A DNA stretch of 64,000 bases from Collimonas arenae. Lineage in GTDB: Bacteria > Pseudomonadota > Gammaproteobacteria > Burkholderiales > Burkholderiaceae_D. This document shows positions 37,329-47,113 of the stretch, piece after piece (within the stretch, counting starts at the first letter, position 1; each line of letters begins with the position of its first letter). Under the pieces are notes generated by a model, which was not told the DNA's origin, made no database searches, and saw only the letters and a list, made by a program, of their open reading frames with translations. The stretch lies in the NCBI RefSeq assembly GCF_001584165.1, contig NZ_CP013233.1, forward strand, positions 2,984,620 to 3,048,619. Direction: 5' to 3'. A program made the translations under genes and the position numbers.

Positions 37329-37856
37329 TCAGCTACCAAATTGCCAGGCCGGCCTTGACGTCGAAAAGAAGCCGATAGATGCCCGCATGGGGCGACGACG
37401 CACCTGATACAGAACGAAGCAGAGCCCCACCAGGAGTAGCGCCCAACGCCCGGGCTTCTGCTGTGGTTTCGCTTCGAAATCCCTGAGAAAATAAAACAGC
37501 ATGTCGTCCGAATTGTTCACAATGGAAGACACCTTCTGCGAAAGATGAGCAGTAGGTAGATTTGATGAAAAACTCACAGGAACAACATTTCCCACGCTCC
37601 AGGATGCAAGCGACTCTCCCGCTTGACTGACGCCAGGCGGGACTGCCGAAACAGTCGCGGCCTGACGAGATACGAGCGTCGTTAGCAGCGCCTGATCCGA
37701 ATCGGTGCCCCCTGCGCTTGACGGATAGGCATCGATTGCCAGCGGACGCTGGGCGTCGCTTTCGGATGTATTGAGTTGAAAAATCGGTGTAGCCGCTACA
37801 GCTGCGCCACAATAAACTGCAAATGAAAGACTAATTAGTAAGGCAGCTCTTCGCAT
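37329..37856 (-). CDS. Small secreted protein with a PEP-CTERM-like tail lacking the PEP motif
   Basis: 175 residues. A signal peptide (MRRAALLISLSFAVYCGAAVAA), a Ser/Ala-rich low-complexity middle, then KPGRWALLLVGLCFVLYQVRRRP. The tail has the layout of an exosortase sorting signal (WALLLVGL then RRR), but the three-residue PEP motif is replaced by QKPG. AGGAGAAAG precedes the ATG at 37856. It lies between epsB and epsD. No exosortase gene is in the window, so processing is uncertain. Confidence 0.75.
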   Translation of the reverse strand: MRRAALLISLSFAVYCGAAVAATPIFQLNTSESDAQRPLAIDAYPSSAGGTDSDQALLTTLVSRQAATVSAVPPGVSQAGESLASWSVGNVVPVSFSSNLPTAHLSQKVSSIVNNSDDMLFYFLRDFEAKPQQKPGRWALLLVGLCFVLYQVRRRPMRASIGFFSTSRPAWQFGS

Positions 37857-37981
37857 GATCTTTCTCCTAAAAAACTCATCGGTCAGACATTGACTTGTGT
37901 TGTAGGACACCAATGAAAATGAGGGTTCGCCACTGAAACACTTGTTACATCTGGTCGTGCAGGCCGTACAACATCTACCCA

Positions 37982-39363
37982 TCAGTAGGCACTGTCTTTT
38001 TTCAACACTTCCTTGACGGTGCGAACGATAATCCACAAGTCAAGCGCCAATGACCAGTTACGCAGATACTCCAGATCGAACTCAATCCGCGAGCGCATTT
38101 TGTCCAGGGTATCGGTCTCGCCACGGTAGCCATTCACCTGCGCCCATCCGGTGATTCCCGGCTTCACTTTGTGACGCAACATGTACCCTTGAATCAACTT
38201 GCGATATTGCTCGTTATGAGCGACAGCGTGCGGCCGCGGTCCGACGATGCTCATGCGGCCTTGCAGTACGTTGAAAAACTGGGGCAATTCGTCAAGCGAG
38301 GTACGGCGCAGAAAGCCGCCGAATCGCGTCACTCTCGCATCGTTCTTTTTCGCTTGATTGACGACTGCGCCATCTTCGGTGACAGCCATCGACCGAAATT
38401 TGTAGACGATGATTTCCTCTCCGTTCAATCCATATCGACGTTGGGCAAAAATGATCCGGCCAGGAGAGGAGAGTTTTACCCCTATTGCAATCGCCAACAT
38501 GATCGGCAGCAAAAGGATCTGGATCAGCAGTGCCAGAACAATGTCGCTGCCGCGCTTCACCACGCCACGCAAACCGGTGAACGGCGTTTCACAAATCCCA
38601 ATTACCGGGACGCCGCCAACATGATCCAGACGCGCCTGAATCAATCCGAAGGTATAGATGTCGGGCACGAAATAGACTGAAGCCGTGGTATCCCGCAATT
38701 CCTCCATTAAAGCCAGCACTCTCGGCTGTGCCGACATCGGCAAACAGATAAAGATTGTCTTGATTTTGTGTTCGCGCACATAGGACCGACATCTGCAATG
38801 GCGCCGAGATGCGGCCCCTGAAGCTCCGCAGGCCTGCTGGCTTGATCGCGATCATCGAAGAATCCGCGCATATCCATGCCGGTGCTGCTGTCGGATTCGA
38901 GTCGCTTGAGAATATCAATCCCCGGCTCGTTGCAACCTACGATGACTGCGGAGCGTACTTCAGGTGTTTTTCCGAGATTGAATGCCAGCATGTGTGCCGT
39001 CAGGCGGCTCAGCAAAAGCGCGAACGGCGCCAGCGCAAACCAGGTCCATATAACGCCATCGGAAAACTCGTAACGCAATCCGGTAACCTGCCCCACCAAA
39101 GCCAGAATAACCACGACAATCATCCATCCAAAGAAAATGTCGCCGGCGTACCCGAGATGTTTCCCGATGTGCAAGGTGCGATACAGGTCTATTTGCTCGT
39201 AGACATAAGAGGAAATGAAGAATGCGATAATCATCAAAACCAGATAATCGCCGGTGAACACTTCATCCTTTGCCATGATGACCAGATACAAAGAGCCGAG
39301 AATAATGGCCGGATCAAGCAGGCGCTTGAAGAAGGAAACTAGGGGGATGTCATTCTCGGTCAT
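37982..39363 (-). CDS. epsB: EpsB undecaprenyl-phosphate glucose phosphotransferase (frameshifted)
   Basis: About 460 residues of the WcaJ/EpsB polyisoprenyl-phosphate hexose-1-phosphate transferase group; it starts the repeat unit by loading sugar-1-P onto undecaprenyl phosphate. N-terminal membrane segments, a Rossmann-like middle (RSAVIVGCNEPGIDILKRLE), then the C-terminal sugar transferase (KRGSDIVLALLIQ, VYKFRSM, RRTSLDELPQFFNVLQGRMS, IVGPRPHAVAHN). The frame breaks at 38783-38784 (one C missing on the coding strand: VG-P then YVREHKIKTIF). TGAGG precedes the ATG. It starts 11 bases after epsL. Confidence 0.92.
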
Positions 39364-39374
39364 TTTGACTTGCC

Positions 39375-40664
39375 TCAATATGCATAGCGTGCATTGAGCA
39401 TCACGCCATTGTTCACAAAGCCGCCGGGTGAACTGGTCAAGGTTTGCGTACTGCGGATGGCGGCCAATTGAATCCGCCAATGCAATGTCGGGTCGTACAC
39501 CAGCGTCAGCGCCGCATTGCGCAGCACATCGTTTTGATTTGGAGAGCCGGGAGCGACCGACGCCAGCGACTGGCTGAAATCTCTTTTCTGATATTTGAAT
39601 TGCGCCACCATCCGAATTTTTTCTGAGTACTTCCACGCCGAAGCAATGCTGGCGCCATGATTCAGGGAATAGATGGTAGACAAATCATCAACGGCGCCAA
39701 TCTCACGCCACGCAGCGACGGTGACATCGATTTTCCCGGTAGGTGACCAGTCTGCGGAGATGCGTGAATTCAAGCCGCTAAAATCCCGAGCAGAAAATTC
39801 ATCCTGCTTTCTGCTGACCCATCCACCCAGAAAGTGCAGCTGCGTCTTTCCAGTCAGCAGCCAGTCAATCTTGGCTTTTACTTCGTCCTGGTTATAACCA
39901 TTGAATATCGACGAGCCGGTATCCAACTCCGGATTGGGAAAATCGGCGCGCGTGTGGCGTAATTGGACGCCGATCTTGCTGCCACTGGCAGCGAGATAAT
40001 CGAGCCCTACTTCGCTTTGATTCTGCGAGTTGTTGCCCGGCTGTTGCGATACCAGGTCGTACCATAATTTGCTGTGCACCAGACCGGCATGTATGCGCCA
40101 GCTCGGATGAAACAGCCACGAGCCATCGACATAGGCACTTTCCTGGGTGCGTATATTTCGTTCCAGCAAATGGAAATCGATGAACGGAGTAAGTCCTTGA
40201 GAGTAAGTGACGCCTACATTGCCTTCAACATGTGGCCCAGCGTGCCAATTCCAATTGGCGGCCAGATTTTTATCCATATGATCGAGTTGCTGGAATCTAT
40301 CGTATTCGACGTTTGTGAAATTCAAATTCGCCGTCAGATGCTGTTGGCTGATTGTCTTGTCGGCTGCCAGTCCCACCTGCAGCCTGCGCGTGAAATCCGA
40401 CAGATTGCTGCCAATCCCCATGGCATCCGCAGCTGCGGAATTTTGCAATCCAAGCAAATTGCTATCGTAATTGATTCCATAACTCGCATACGGCGTGAAG
40501 GAATCGGGCGCCGGCACAATCACATCAGGTGGCGGCATGACGTCTGTTGGAACCAGATCGTTGGCGACGGCGAATGCCGGCACGCATGAGCACATTGGAA
40601 TCAAGAAAAAGCTCCTCCATCGCTGTCGGAAGACCTCTCCACGATGTGTCGGTCGTCTGTTCAT
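39375..40664 (-). CDS. epsL: EpsL-family outer-membrane beta-barrel protein
   Basis: About 429 residues. A signal peptide leads to a long series of amphipathic beta strands with alternating aromatic residues (VTVAAWREIGAV, MVAQFKYQKRDFSQS, RIQLAAIRSTQT) ending in NARYAY, an outer-membrane-type terminal aromatic. It matches the XrtB/PEP-CTERM-associated EPS outer-membrane family EpsL. It probably forms or stabilises the EPS exit pore. First gene of the EPS operon; the start at 40664 has AAGG. The operon promoter must lie in the upstream spacer. Confidence 0.88.
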   Translation of the reverse strand: MNRRPTHRGEVFRQRWRSFFLIPMCSCVPAFAVANDLVPTDVMPPPDVIVPAPDSFTPYASYGINYDSNLLGLQNSAAADAMGIGSNLSDFTRRLQVGLAADKTISQQHLTANLNFTNVEYDRFQQLDHMDKNLAANWNWHAGPHVEGNVGVTYSQGLTPFIDFHLLERNIRTQESAYVDGSWLFHPSWRIHAGLVHSKLWYDLVSQQPGNNSQNQSEVGLDYLAASGSKIGVQLRHTRADFPNPELDTGSSIFNGYNQDEVKAKIDWLLTGKTQLHFLGGWVSRKQDEFSARDFSGLNSRISADWSPTGKIDVTVAAWREIGAVDDLSTIYSLNHGASIASAWKYSEKIRMVAQFKYQKRDFSQSLASVAPGSPNQNDVLRNAALTLVYDPTLHWRIQLAAIRSTQTLTSSPGGFVNNGVMLNARYAY

Positions 40665-42108
40665 TACAAGCCTTTTCCAGCGCATCGATTTGCACAATAA
40701 TTGATAGATCCAATTTCAATGAATGCTTGATTAACTTCTTTCTCTTGCCTGAATCGCGACAGAAATAATCGTTTAATCAGATGAGTTCATTTTTTTGGAG
40801 GGTTGGTAACGGACAACATCACCGGATAACGTCATGCCTCTTTTAAAAGAGGTAGACAGGCGTCGAGCACAGTAAGCAAGGTAAACTAATAAATCAATGG
40901 GTTCAGTACGCTAACGCACTTAACATCAAATACCGGTATTGCTATTTGCCTTCGCAAGACTGAAATTGCGTAAAATCCATGCTCCCTTTTCCATCAAAAT
41001 GTGCCAAAGGAAACTAAAGAAATGGAAAGAAAATGGTGGGCATGATGCAAGAATTTTTACAAGATCTCTTGCGCGACGTTTGTCACACGAGCATCTGTTT
41101 TCCAGGAACGCCCAGCGTTCGTCCATGGACTACAGGCATGTGCTTTTTGCTCTAACAGAGCTGCAATCAAAATTTGACGGATGGCGCACTAAGGCGGCAC
41201 TTTTCTTGCATGTTCCTCCTCCTCGGCGAAGCACTTGCCAACCCCAAAACTGGTCGATATCGGCAATCTGAGTAAGGCCGCGTTCCTGACGAATAAAAAA
41301 AGAGAAAGTGATCCGATTTCTCGGCATCAAAGGGACTAAAAGAGGTCCAAAATATGCGCGCTGCAATGCAACATAAATTCACTAAAAGAGACTTCAATTT
41401 ATGTCACGAATTGAATCAGGGCCAAATTTTTTACATCCTGTAGCACTTCGGTGTTCACATTGACAACGCCGGCACCGATTCTTTGAAATTGTATAAATAA
41501 AAAAAATTTCGTAAAAAAAATGCGCGACTTGACACCGTCACAACCAGATTATTTAACTATCTACCTTGTCAAACCCATATAAAACGCTGGTTACAAAGGG
41601 ATCACATAATTTGAATAAAAAACATGAATTAGAAGAATCAGTAAAATGTGTGCAATATTCTTTGTCCAACTTCAACATATCTGGGTCATGATGATTTACA
41701 AAAATGATGCGACGTCGATATTTTTGAGCGATTTGGACCATTGCCATTAGTCCTTAGTATTGCCCAAATATTTAATTGTGCAAGGCACAAATTAACAATT
41801 TTCAACAATTGATGCGCAATGTTTTCATGCGGCAACCAAAACATATTTTACTGTTGCCTTGCAGCACTTAAAAAGCAGGGAAAGATCAAGTCGAATGGTG
41901 AAATTTCCAGCCTTTTTGCACCCAATCAATCTGCTTTTTTCTTGTGATTTTTTCTGACGAAATTGGCGTGGCGATAGCCGCATGAATTGTGGCCATCCCC
42001 AACCCGACAAGACTAGCTGTTGACGAAAAAACGCGAAGAAAAACGCGTTATGCAACCAATGCATTCGGGCCCGATAACCAAACAGTGTGATCAAAGAGAG
42101 GCGGTATC
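40665..42108. other. 1.4-kb AT-rich spacer upstream of the EPS cluster
   Basis: No recognised gene. Strongly A/T-rich parts with long A-runs (near 41500-41521) stand out from the GC-richer flanks. It must hold the EPS promoter (minus) and the PAP2 promoter (plus). One small ORF (41553-41747) is listed separately. The short ORFs at 40926-41271 look like chance frames. No clear sigma-54 -24/-12 element could be found by eye. Confidence 0.5.
41553..41747 (-). CDS. Hypothetical ORF or protein fragment in the AT-rich spacer
   Basis: 64 residues (MAMVQIAQKYRRRIIFVNHHDPDMLKLDKEYCTHF...) with low-GC codon use unlike the neighbours. No family recognised, no clear ribosome site. It may be a remnant of an acquired gene or a chance frame. 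Confidence 0.28.
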   Translation of the reverse strand: MAMVQIAQKYRRRIIFVNHHDPDMLKLDKEYCTHFTDSSNSCFLFKLCDPFVTSVLYGFDKVDS

Positions 42109-42822
42109 ATGTGGAAAAATATTGTGGACATTTCCGTGATGAATTGGCTAGGACAATTCACATTAATGTCAGCACCTTTCAACCAGATCGTTCACTATAT
42201 TTCCGGCTCGGATCTATTCAAAGGCCTGCCCATCATGGGCGTACTTTGGTACTTTTGGTTCAGAGATACGGAGCCGAAATCAAACACCAGAAAGACCATA
42301 ATCGCGACGCTGATCGGCTGCGTAGTTGCTGTCTTCATTGCCAGGGCAGCGAACAATATGGGGGCGTATCAGCCACGTCCATTTGCAAACGCTGCGCTGG
42401 CGCATCACACGTACATTGGCTTACCGATACCGGAGAGCCAGGCTTTATATATCTGGAATTCTTTTCCCAGCGATCACGCCGCTTTGTTTTTCAGTCTCGC
42501 CACCGGCATCTTTCTGATTTCAAGAAACGCCGGCGCCCTGCTCTATCTCTATGTTCTGGTTTTTATTGCCTTGCCGCGGGTGTATCTCGGTTTGCATTAC
42601 CCCACCGATATTCTGGCCGGCGGAATGTTAGGGATCGCATGTGTCGTTCTCAGCACCCGGGCGGGCGTGATCAAGCTATATGGGAATCGCTTCGACGTGC
42701 TGTTGGCTCGATACCCGGCTGCCTTTCAGGCAGCACTGTTCATCATCACCGTTGAAATAGGAACGTTGTTCTACGACGTTCGACTGCTTCTTGAGGGAAT
42801 AGTGAAATACTTTCCCCGATAG
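42109..42822 (+). CDS. PAP2-family phosphatase (undecaprenyl pyrophosphate phosphatase-like)
   Basis: 237 residues, several membrane segments. Catalytic motifs are QPRP (C1), SFPSDHA (C2) and R-x5-H-x3-D in PRVYLGLHYPTD (C3), the PAP2 set. Proteins of this type dephosphorylate lipid pyrophosphates such as undecaprenyl-PP or phosphatidate. Next to an EPS cluster, recycling of the lipid carrier is a good guess. AGAGAGG precedes the ATG. Confidence 0.88.
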   Translation: MWKNIVDISVMNWLGQFTLMSAPFNQIVHYISGSDLFKGLPIMGVLWYFWFRDTEPKSNTRKTIIATLIGCVVAVFIARAANNMGAYQPRPFANAALAHHTYIGLPIPESQALYIWNSFPSDHAALFFSLATGIFLISRNAGALLYLYVLVFIALPRVYLGLHYPTDILAGGMLGIACVVLSTRAGVIKLYGNRFDVLLARYPAAFQAALFIITVEIGTLFYDVRLLLEGIVKYFPR

Positions 42823-42961
42823 GATTGCGTGCGAGTTCTGCTCAACTTTGGCCCAGCCCGAAGGCATGAGTCCATGGCGGATCAGTTTTCACGCAAATTA
42901 AAATAGCCAACAAAAGTAATTCGAAATGGCCGCAAACACGCGGCCAGCAATGCGGGTGGCT

Positions 42962-43396
42962 TTACAGGACGGTCGTCACGCCACGGTTGGCGAGCTGATC
43001 GGCGCGTTCGTTGCCGACGTGGCCGGCGTGTCCCTTGACCCAGCGCCATTCGATTTTGTGCTGTGCCTGGGCGGCATCGAGTGCCTGCCACAGGTCGACA
43101 TTCTTTACCGGTTCACGCGCCGCGGTTTTCCAGCCACGCGCTTTCCAGCCGTGTATCCATTCGCTGATGCCCTTTTGTACGTACTGGCTGTCGGTGAACA
43201 CTGTGACTTCGCAAGGCCGGGTCAACGCTGTCAGCGCCTCGATCACTGCTTTCAATTCCATCCGGTTATTGGTCGTATTGCGCTCGCCGCCAAACATTTC
43301 CTTTTCCTTGCCGTCGGCAACCAATAACGCACCCCAGCCGCCAGTGCCGGGATTGCCCTTGCATGCGCCATCGGCGAATATTTCCACTTTACTCAT
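42962..43396 (-). CDS. rnhA: Ribonuclease HI
   Basis: 144 residues; cuts the RNA strand of RNA-DNA hybrids. All four acidic catalytic residues are visible: [12 protein letters not shown] (Asp), [13 protein letters not shown] (Glu), VFTDSQYV (Asp) and [10 protein letters not shown] (Asp), plus the catalytic-loop His in VKGHAGH. Family proteins begin [10 protein letters not shown], so the start is 43396. The upstream neighbour is a SAM methyltransferase on the same strand, an order common in beta- and gammaproteobacteria. Confidence 0.96.
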   Translation of the reverse strand: MSKVEIFADGACKGNPGTGGWGALLVADGKEKEMFGGERNTTNNRMELKAVIEALTALTRPCEVTVFTDSQYVQKGISEWIHGWKARGWKTAAREPVKNVDLWQALDAAQAQHKIEWRWVKGHAGHVGNERADQLANRGVTTVL

Positions 43397-43513
43397 GCTT
43401 GTATGACTCGCTTTCACTACTGAATTGATATGACCGGCCAGACACGACTTGCTGTCCGACGGGCTAAATTATAAGTCTTGGGAGAGCATCGGTTTTTCCC
43501 TGCACCTTGCCGA

Positions 43514-44302
43514 CTACTGCTCCACGCCGTTCCGGTCTGCCTTGTGAATCTTGTTGGTAGCCGGGACGCCTCGCCCCGCCTTGATGACCTGCTTGCTGAA
43601 CGCCGGGCCGATCAGATGCATGCCCTTGACGCGCTTGATTGCCTGCACCATGTACACCGCACCGAAATATGGCCACCAGCGGTTACCGGCTTTTTCCATG
43701 AAGGCAAAGCGATGCAGCCATTTGCTACTGGTAAAAGGCGGAGCATAACAGCCGAAGTGGCCGCGATTGACTTCCATGTTGAGCAGCTTCAGCCAATCCT
43801 TCAGGCGCAGCAAACTGATGAACTCGGCATTCTGCGGCAGGAAATGCACGCCAGACATGCGCCCAGCCGTTTGCCGGATGCCCCATAGGCTGGCCGGATT
43901 GAAGCCGCAAATGATGACTTGACCTTCCGGAATCAGCACGCGCTCGACTTCCCGCAAAATCTGGTGAGGCTCTGCGGCAAACTCAAGCACATGCGGCAAC
44001 ACCACGAGATCCAGGCTCTGCGACGCAAACGGCAGCTCAGCAAAATCATGCGTCACGACCACGCTGGTTTGCGTATCGGCGGCATCCGGCACACGACTGT
44101 CGGTCAGCCATTTGTGGCGCATGCGGTTTGCCTGCAACGCCTTGATCTGCGGCACGCCGATCTGCATCGCATGGAAGCCGAATATATCAGCTGTCATTGC
44201 GTCCAGACGCGCCTGCTCCCACTCCAGCATATAACTGCCTGTGGGCGTCTGCAGCCAAGGGCCGAGCGCTATAATGGACTTTTGTGACGACGGATATTCC
44301 AT
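43514..44302 (-). CDS. Class I SAM-dependent methyltransferase
   Basis: 262 residues. A methyltransferase domain of the type-11 class is visible around residues 83-135: [26 protein letters not shown], then [25 protein letters not shown]. The N-terminal Rossmann strand is less typical ([13 protein letters not shown] where GxGxG would lie). Substrate unknown. The ATG is divergent from and overlaps the gloB ATG (shared CATG). A later ATG at 44230 is an alternative start. Confidence 0.85.
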   Translation of the reverse strand: MEYPSSQKSIIALGPWLQTPTGSYMLEWEQARLDAMTADIFGFHAMQIGVPQIKALQANRMRHKWLTDSRVPDAADTQTSVVVTHDFAELPFASQSLDLVVLPHVLEFAAEPHQILREVERVLIPEGQVIICGFNPASLWGIRQTAGRMSGVHFLPQNAEFISLLRLKDWLKLLNMEVNRGHFGCYAPPFTSSKWLHRFAFMEKAGNRWWPYFGAVYMVQAIKRVKGMHLIGPAFSKQVIKAGRGVPATNKIHKADRNGVEQ

Positions 44303-45119
44303 GCCTGCCTTAATAGATAAATCACTGGGTCAATCATTCAATACGTCGTTGAACGTATTGGCGGTGCCGGCATTTAACGACAACTATCTCTGGCTGATTC
44401 ATGACGGCATCCATGCGGCAGTTGTCGATCCCGGCGATGCCCAGCCGATCCTGGCTGCGCTTGATGCACATGACCTGGTACTTGTCGCTATTTTACTGAC
44501 ACATCACCATGCTGACCATGCGGGCGGCGTACAAACTTTGCTCCAGCACTTCAACGTGCCGGTATTCGGCCCCGCCGGCGAGGCGATCGCCGGCGTCGAC
44601 ATGCCCCTCAGCGAGGGCGATCTCGCCAGTATCCCGCAACTCGGGCTGACCCTTTCCGTGCTCGATGTCCCTGGTCACACCAGCGGTCATATCGCATATG
44701 TGGCGTCGGAACAGCACTGGCTGTTTTGCGGCGACACGTTGTTTGCCGGCGGTTGCGGCCGCCTGTTCGAAGGGACGCCACAGCAGATGGTGAATTCGCT
44801 GGCTAAACTCAGTCAGCTGCCGGATGACACACTGGTGTACTGCGCACATGAATACACGATGTCCAACCTGCGCTTTGCGCTGGCCGCCGAGCCGGACAAT
44901 ACCGCGCTGATCGAGCGCATTGCTACGGAACAGGCCAAACGCGACCGCCAACAACCGACAGTGCCGTCCACCATCGGCCTGGAAAATGCCACCAACCCCT
45001 TCTTGCGTTACCGCCAGCCAACTATTCTTGCCACCTTGCATGCCCATGGTCGCCTGCAGCAAGCCGATCCCGTTGCTGCATTCGCCGCGCTGCGGGAATG
45101 GAAAAACAATTTCAAGTGA
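44301..45119 (+). CDS. gloB: Hydroxyacylglutathione hydrolase (glyoxalase II)
   Basis: 272 residues; hydrolyses S-D-lactoylglutathione to D-lactate and glutathione in methylglyoxal detoxification. Metallo-beta-lactamase fold with THHHADH (67-73), [11 protein letters not shown] and [18 protein letters not shown]; the C-terminal glyoxalase II domain ends [12 protein letters not shown]. Many homologues begin at [14 protein letters not shown], so the true start may be the TTG at 44349 and not ATG 44301, which overlaps the divergent methyltransferase start. Confidence 0.94.
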   Translation: MPALIDKSLGQSFNTSLNVLAVPAFNDNYLWLIHDGIHAAVVDPGDAQPILAALDAHDLVLVAILLTHHHADHAGGVQTLLQHFNVPVFGPAGEAIAGVDMPLSEGDLASIPQLGLTLSVLDVPGHTSGHIAYVASEQHWLFCGDTLFAGGCGRLFEGTPQQMVNSLAKLSQLPDDTLVYCAHEYTMSNLRFALAAEPDNTALIERIATEQAKRDRQQPTVPSTIGLENATNPFLRYRQPTILATLHAHGRLQQADPVAAFAALREWKNNFK

Positions 45120-45331
45120 TGCCGCAGGTCAGGAAATGGCAATGACGGTTGATTGTAAATGGCCGTCAGATAGCTTGTGCATATCGATTTATTGAAAGTA
45201 ATATCCAATAAATCAAACACTTACCCCTTGTATTAGTGCAATTTCCGCTTGACGCGGGAAAACTGCGTTACGTACACTGCGTCTATTCCTTTATTACCGG
45301 TTTATGACAGCCGGTCACGCAAATCGAACCC

Positions 45332-46846
45332 ATGTATCAGCTAAAACTCAAGACATTAGCCATTGCCGCGCTCGCTTTTTTCGGCACCCCGCTCTTGGCC
45401 CAGGCCAACGACATTACGATGTACACCCCCACTTTCAGCTTGATCGACCCGAACGACCCCAGTGCAGGCATGCTCGGCATGGAACAGGTCGATATCTGGG
45501 CGCGCATCCGCAAGGGCTTTGGCATCCCAGACCTGGACAACGCACAGGTGGTCAGCCAAACCGAGTTTTACAGCGCCCGCCCGGAGTATTTCGAGCGCAC
45601 CACGGTGCGCGCTTCGCGCTATTTGTTTCACGTAGTGCAAGAACTGGAAAAGCGCGGCATGCCGACCGAACTGGCGCTGCTGCCATTCATTGAGTCAGCG
45701 TTCAATCCGCAAGCCCTTTCCAGCGCAAAAGCCGCCGGCATGTGGCAGTTCGTACCTTCTACCGGACGCGACTTCAACCTCAAGCAAAACATGTTCAAGG
45801 ATGAACGCCGCGATGTTCTTGCCTCGACCGATGCTGCGCTGACTTACCTGCAAAAACTGTATGGCATGTTTGGCGACTGGCAATTGGCGCTGGCAGCTTA
45901 CAACTGGGGCGAAGGCTCGGTACAGCGCGCCATCAACAAGAACCAGGCCGCTGGCCTGCCGATCGACTTCAATAGCCTGGCGCCGCTGATGCCGGCGGAA
46001 ACCCGCAACTACGTGCCGAAGTTGCAAGCGGTCAAGAACATCATCTCTGCGCCGGACATGTACAACATTGCGTTGCCGAAGGTGGACAACCAACCGTACT
46101 TCGTCACGATCGGCAAGACTCGTGATATCGATGTCAAGGTTGCCGCCCAACTGGCCGAATTGTCGCTCGACGAATTCAAGGCTCTGAACCCGCAATTCAA
46201 CCGCCCGGTCATCATTGGCAGCGCCGACACCAAGATCCTGCTGCCGGAAAGCAATGCGGAAAAATTCAAGAACAACCTGACCAAATGGACACAAACGCTA
46301 TCGTCCTGGACCTCGCACACCGTCAGCGGTGCGCGTGAACGGATCGAAACCATTGCCGCCCGCTTCGGCACAACGCCGGCAGTGATCCGGGAAGTCAACC
46401 ACATCCCGCCAAAAATGCTGCTCAAGGCTGGCTCGACCATCCTGGTGCCGAAGACCGAGGAAGCCAATAGCGATATCACCGCCGAAGTGGCAGACAATGC
46501 AACCATGGCGGTCACCCCGGATGCCCCGGAAACCCGCCGCATCTATGTCAAGGTCGGCAAACGCGACACCCTGGCGTCGATTGCCGCGCGCTACAGGGTC
46601 AGCGTGTCGCAGGTCAAGGCATGGAACGGTTTGCATCACGATGGCGTCAGCCGCGGCCAGAGCCTGCAATTGCAGGTGCCTAACCGCTTGGTGGCATCAA
46701 GCGCCGGCGCCAAATCAGGTCATAACGTCCGCTATCACAAAGCCAGCGCGACGGCCAGCCGCAACACCGGCAACAAAAACAAGGTGGCCGCCAAGAAAAA
46801 CAGCCGCCCGGTAGTCCTGGCCTCGTCCAGGGGATCGCACAACTAA
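45332..46846 (+). CDS. mltD: Membrane-bound lytic murein transglycosylase D with LysM domains
   Basis: 504 residues. A signal peptide (to QANA-like site) leads to the SLT domain with catalytic Glu in LALLPFIESAFNPQALSSAK and GMWQFVPSTGRDF, AYNWGEGSVQRAI. Two LysM-type modules follow (VSGARERIETIAARFGTTPAVIREVN and VGKRDTLASIAARYRVSVSQ), then a basic Ser/Lys tail. It cleaves peptidoglycan glycan strands from the periplasm/outer membrane. No lipobox Cys is seen, unlike E. coli MltD. Confidence 0.93.
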   Translation: MYQLKLKTLAIAALAFFGTPLLAQANDITMYTPTFSLIDPNDPSAGMLGMEQVDIWARIRKGFGIPDLDNAQVVSQTEFYSARPEYFERTTVRASRYLFHVVQELEKRGMPTELALLPFIESAFNPQALSSAKAAGMWQFVPSTGRDFNLKQNMFKDERRDVLASTDAALTYLQKLYGMFGDWQLALAAYNWGEGSVQRAINKNQAAGLPIDFNSLAPLMPAETRNYVPKLQAVKNIISAPDMYNIALPKVDNQPYFVTIGKTRDIDVKVAAQLAELSLDEFKALNPQFNRPVIIGSADTKILLPESNAEKFKNNLTKWTQTLSSWTSHTVSGARERIETIAARFGTTPAVIREVNHIPPKMLLKAGSTILVPKTEEANSDITAEVADNATMAVTPDAPETRRIYVKVGKRDTLASIAARYRVSVSQVKAWNGLHHDGVSRGQSLQLQVPNRLVASSAGAKSGHNVRYHKASATASRNTGNKNKVAAKKNSRPVVLASSRGSHN

Positions 46847-47113
46847 GGCTTTTGCAGCCTTGCTGCACAGGCCAAGTGTGATGAATGGGGGTTGATGCTG
46901 CCGGGCTGTTGGTGTCTTCTAGCACATGCAAAATTACCGCGATATCAAAAAGGCATGAACACCGCAGAATCAGCCTAGTTGCCCTCGCCGCGGCGAACCC
47001 CTACAATCTTGCCCTGTTCAGACAGAACTTCAAACAGAACATCCGGTGCAAAAACATCGCACTAGCAACCCTCGCCGCCTGCAATACACACGGCGTGCAC
47101 ATCTGGAGTCAAT

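Noticed and set aside
38707..38779. epsB as two separate genes
   Set aside because: The two ORFs join exactly into one 460-residue enzyme if one base is added at 38783.
40926..41271. Opposed short ORFs in the AT-rich spacer
   Set aside because: Fully overlapping on both strands, no similarity to known families and no start signals.
41461..41490. Possible sigma-54 promoter (GGCAC ... TTTGA)
   Set aside because: The spacing does not place GC at -12 relative to GG at -24.
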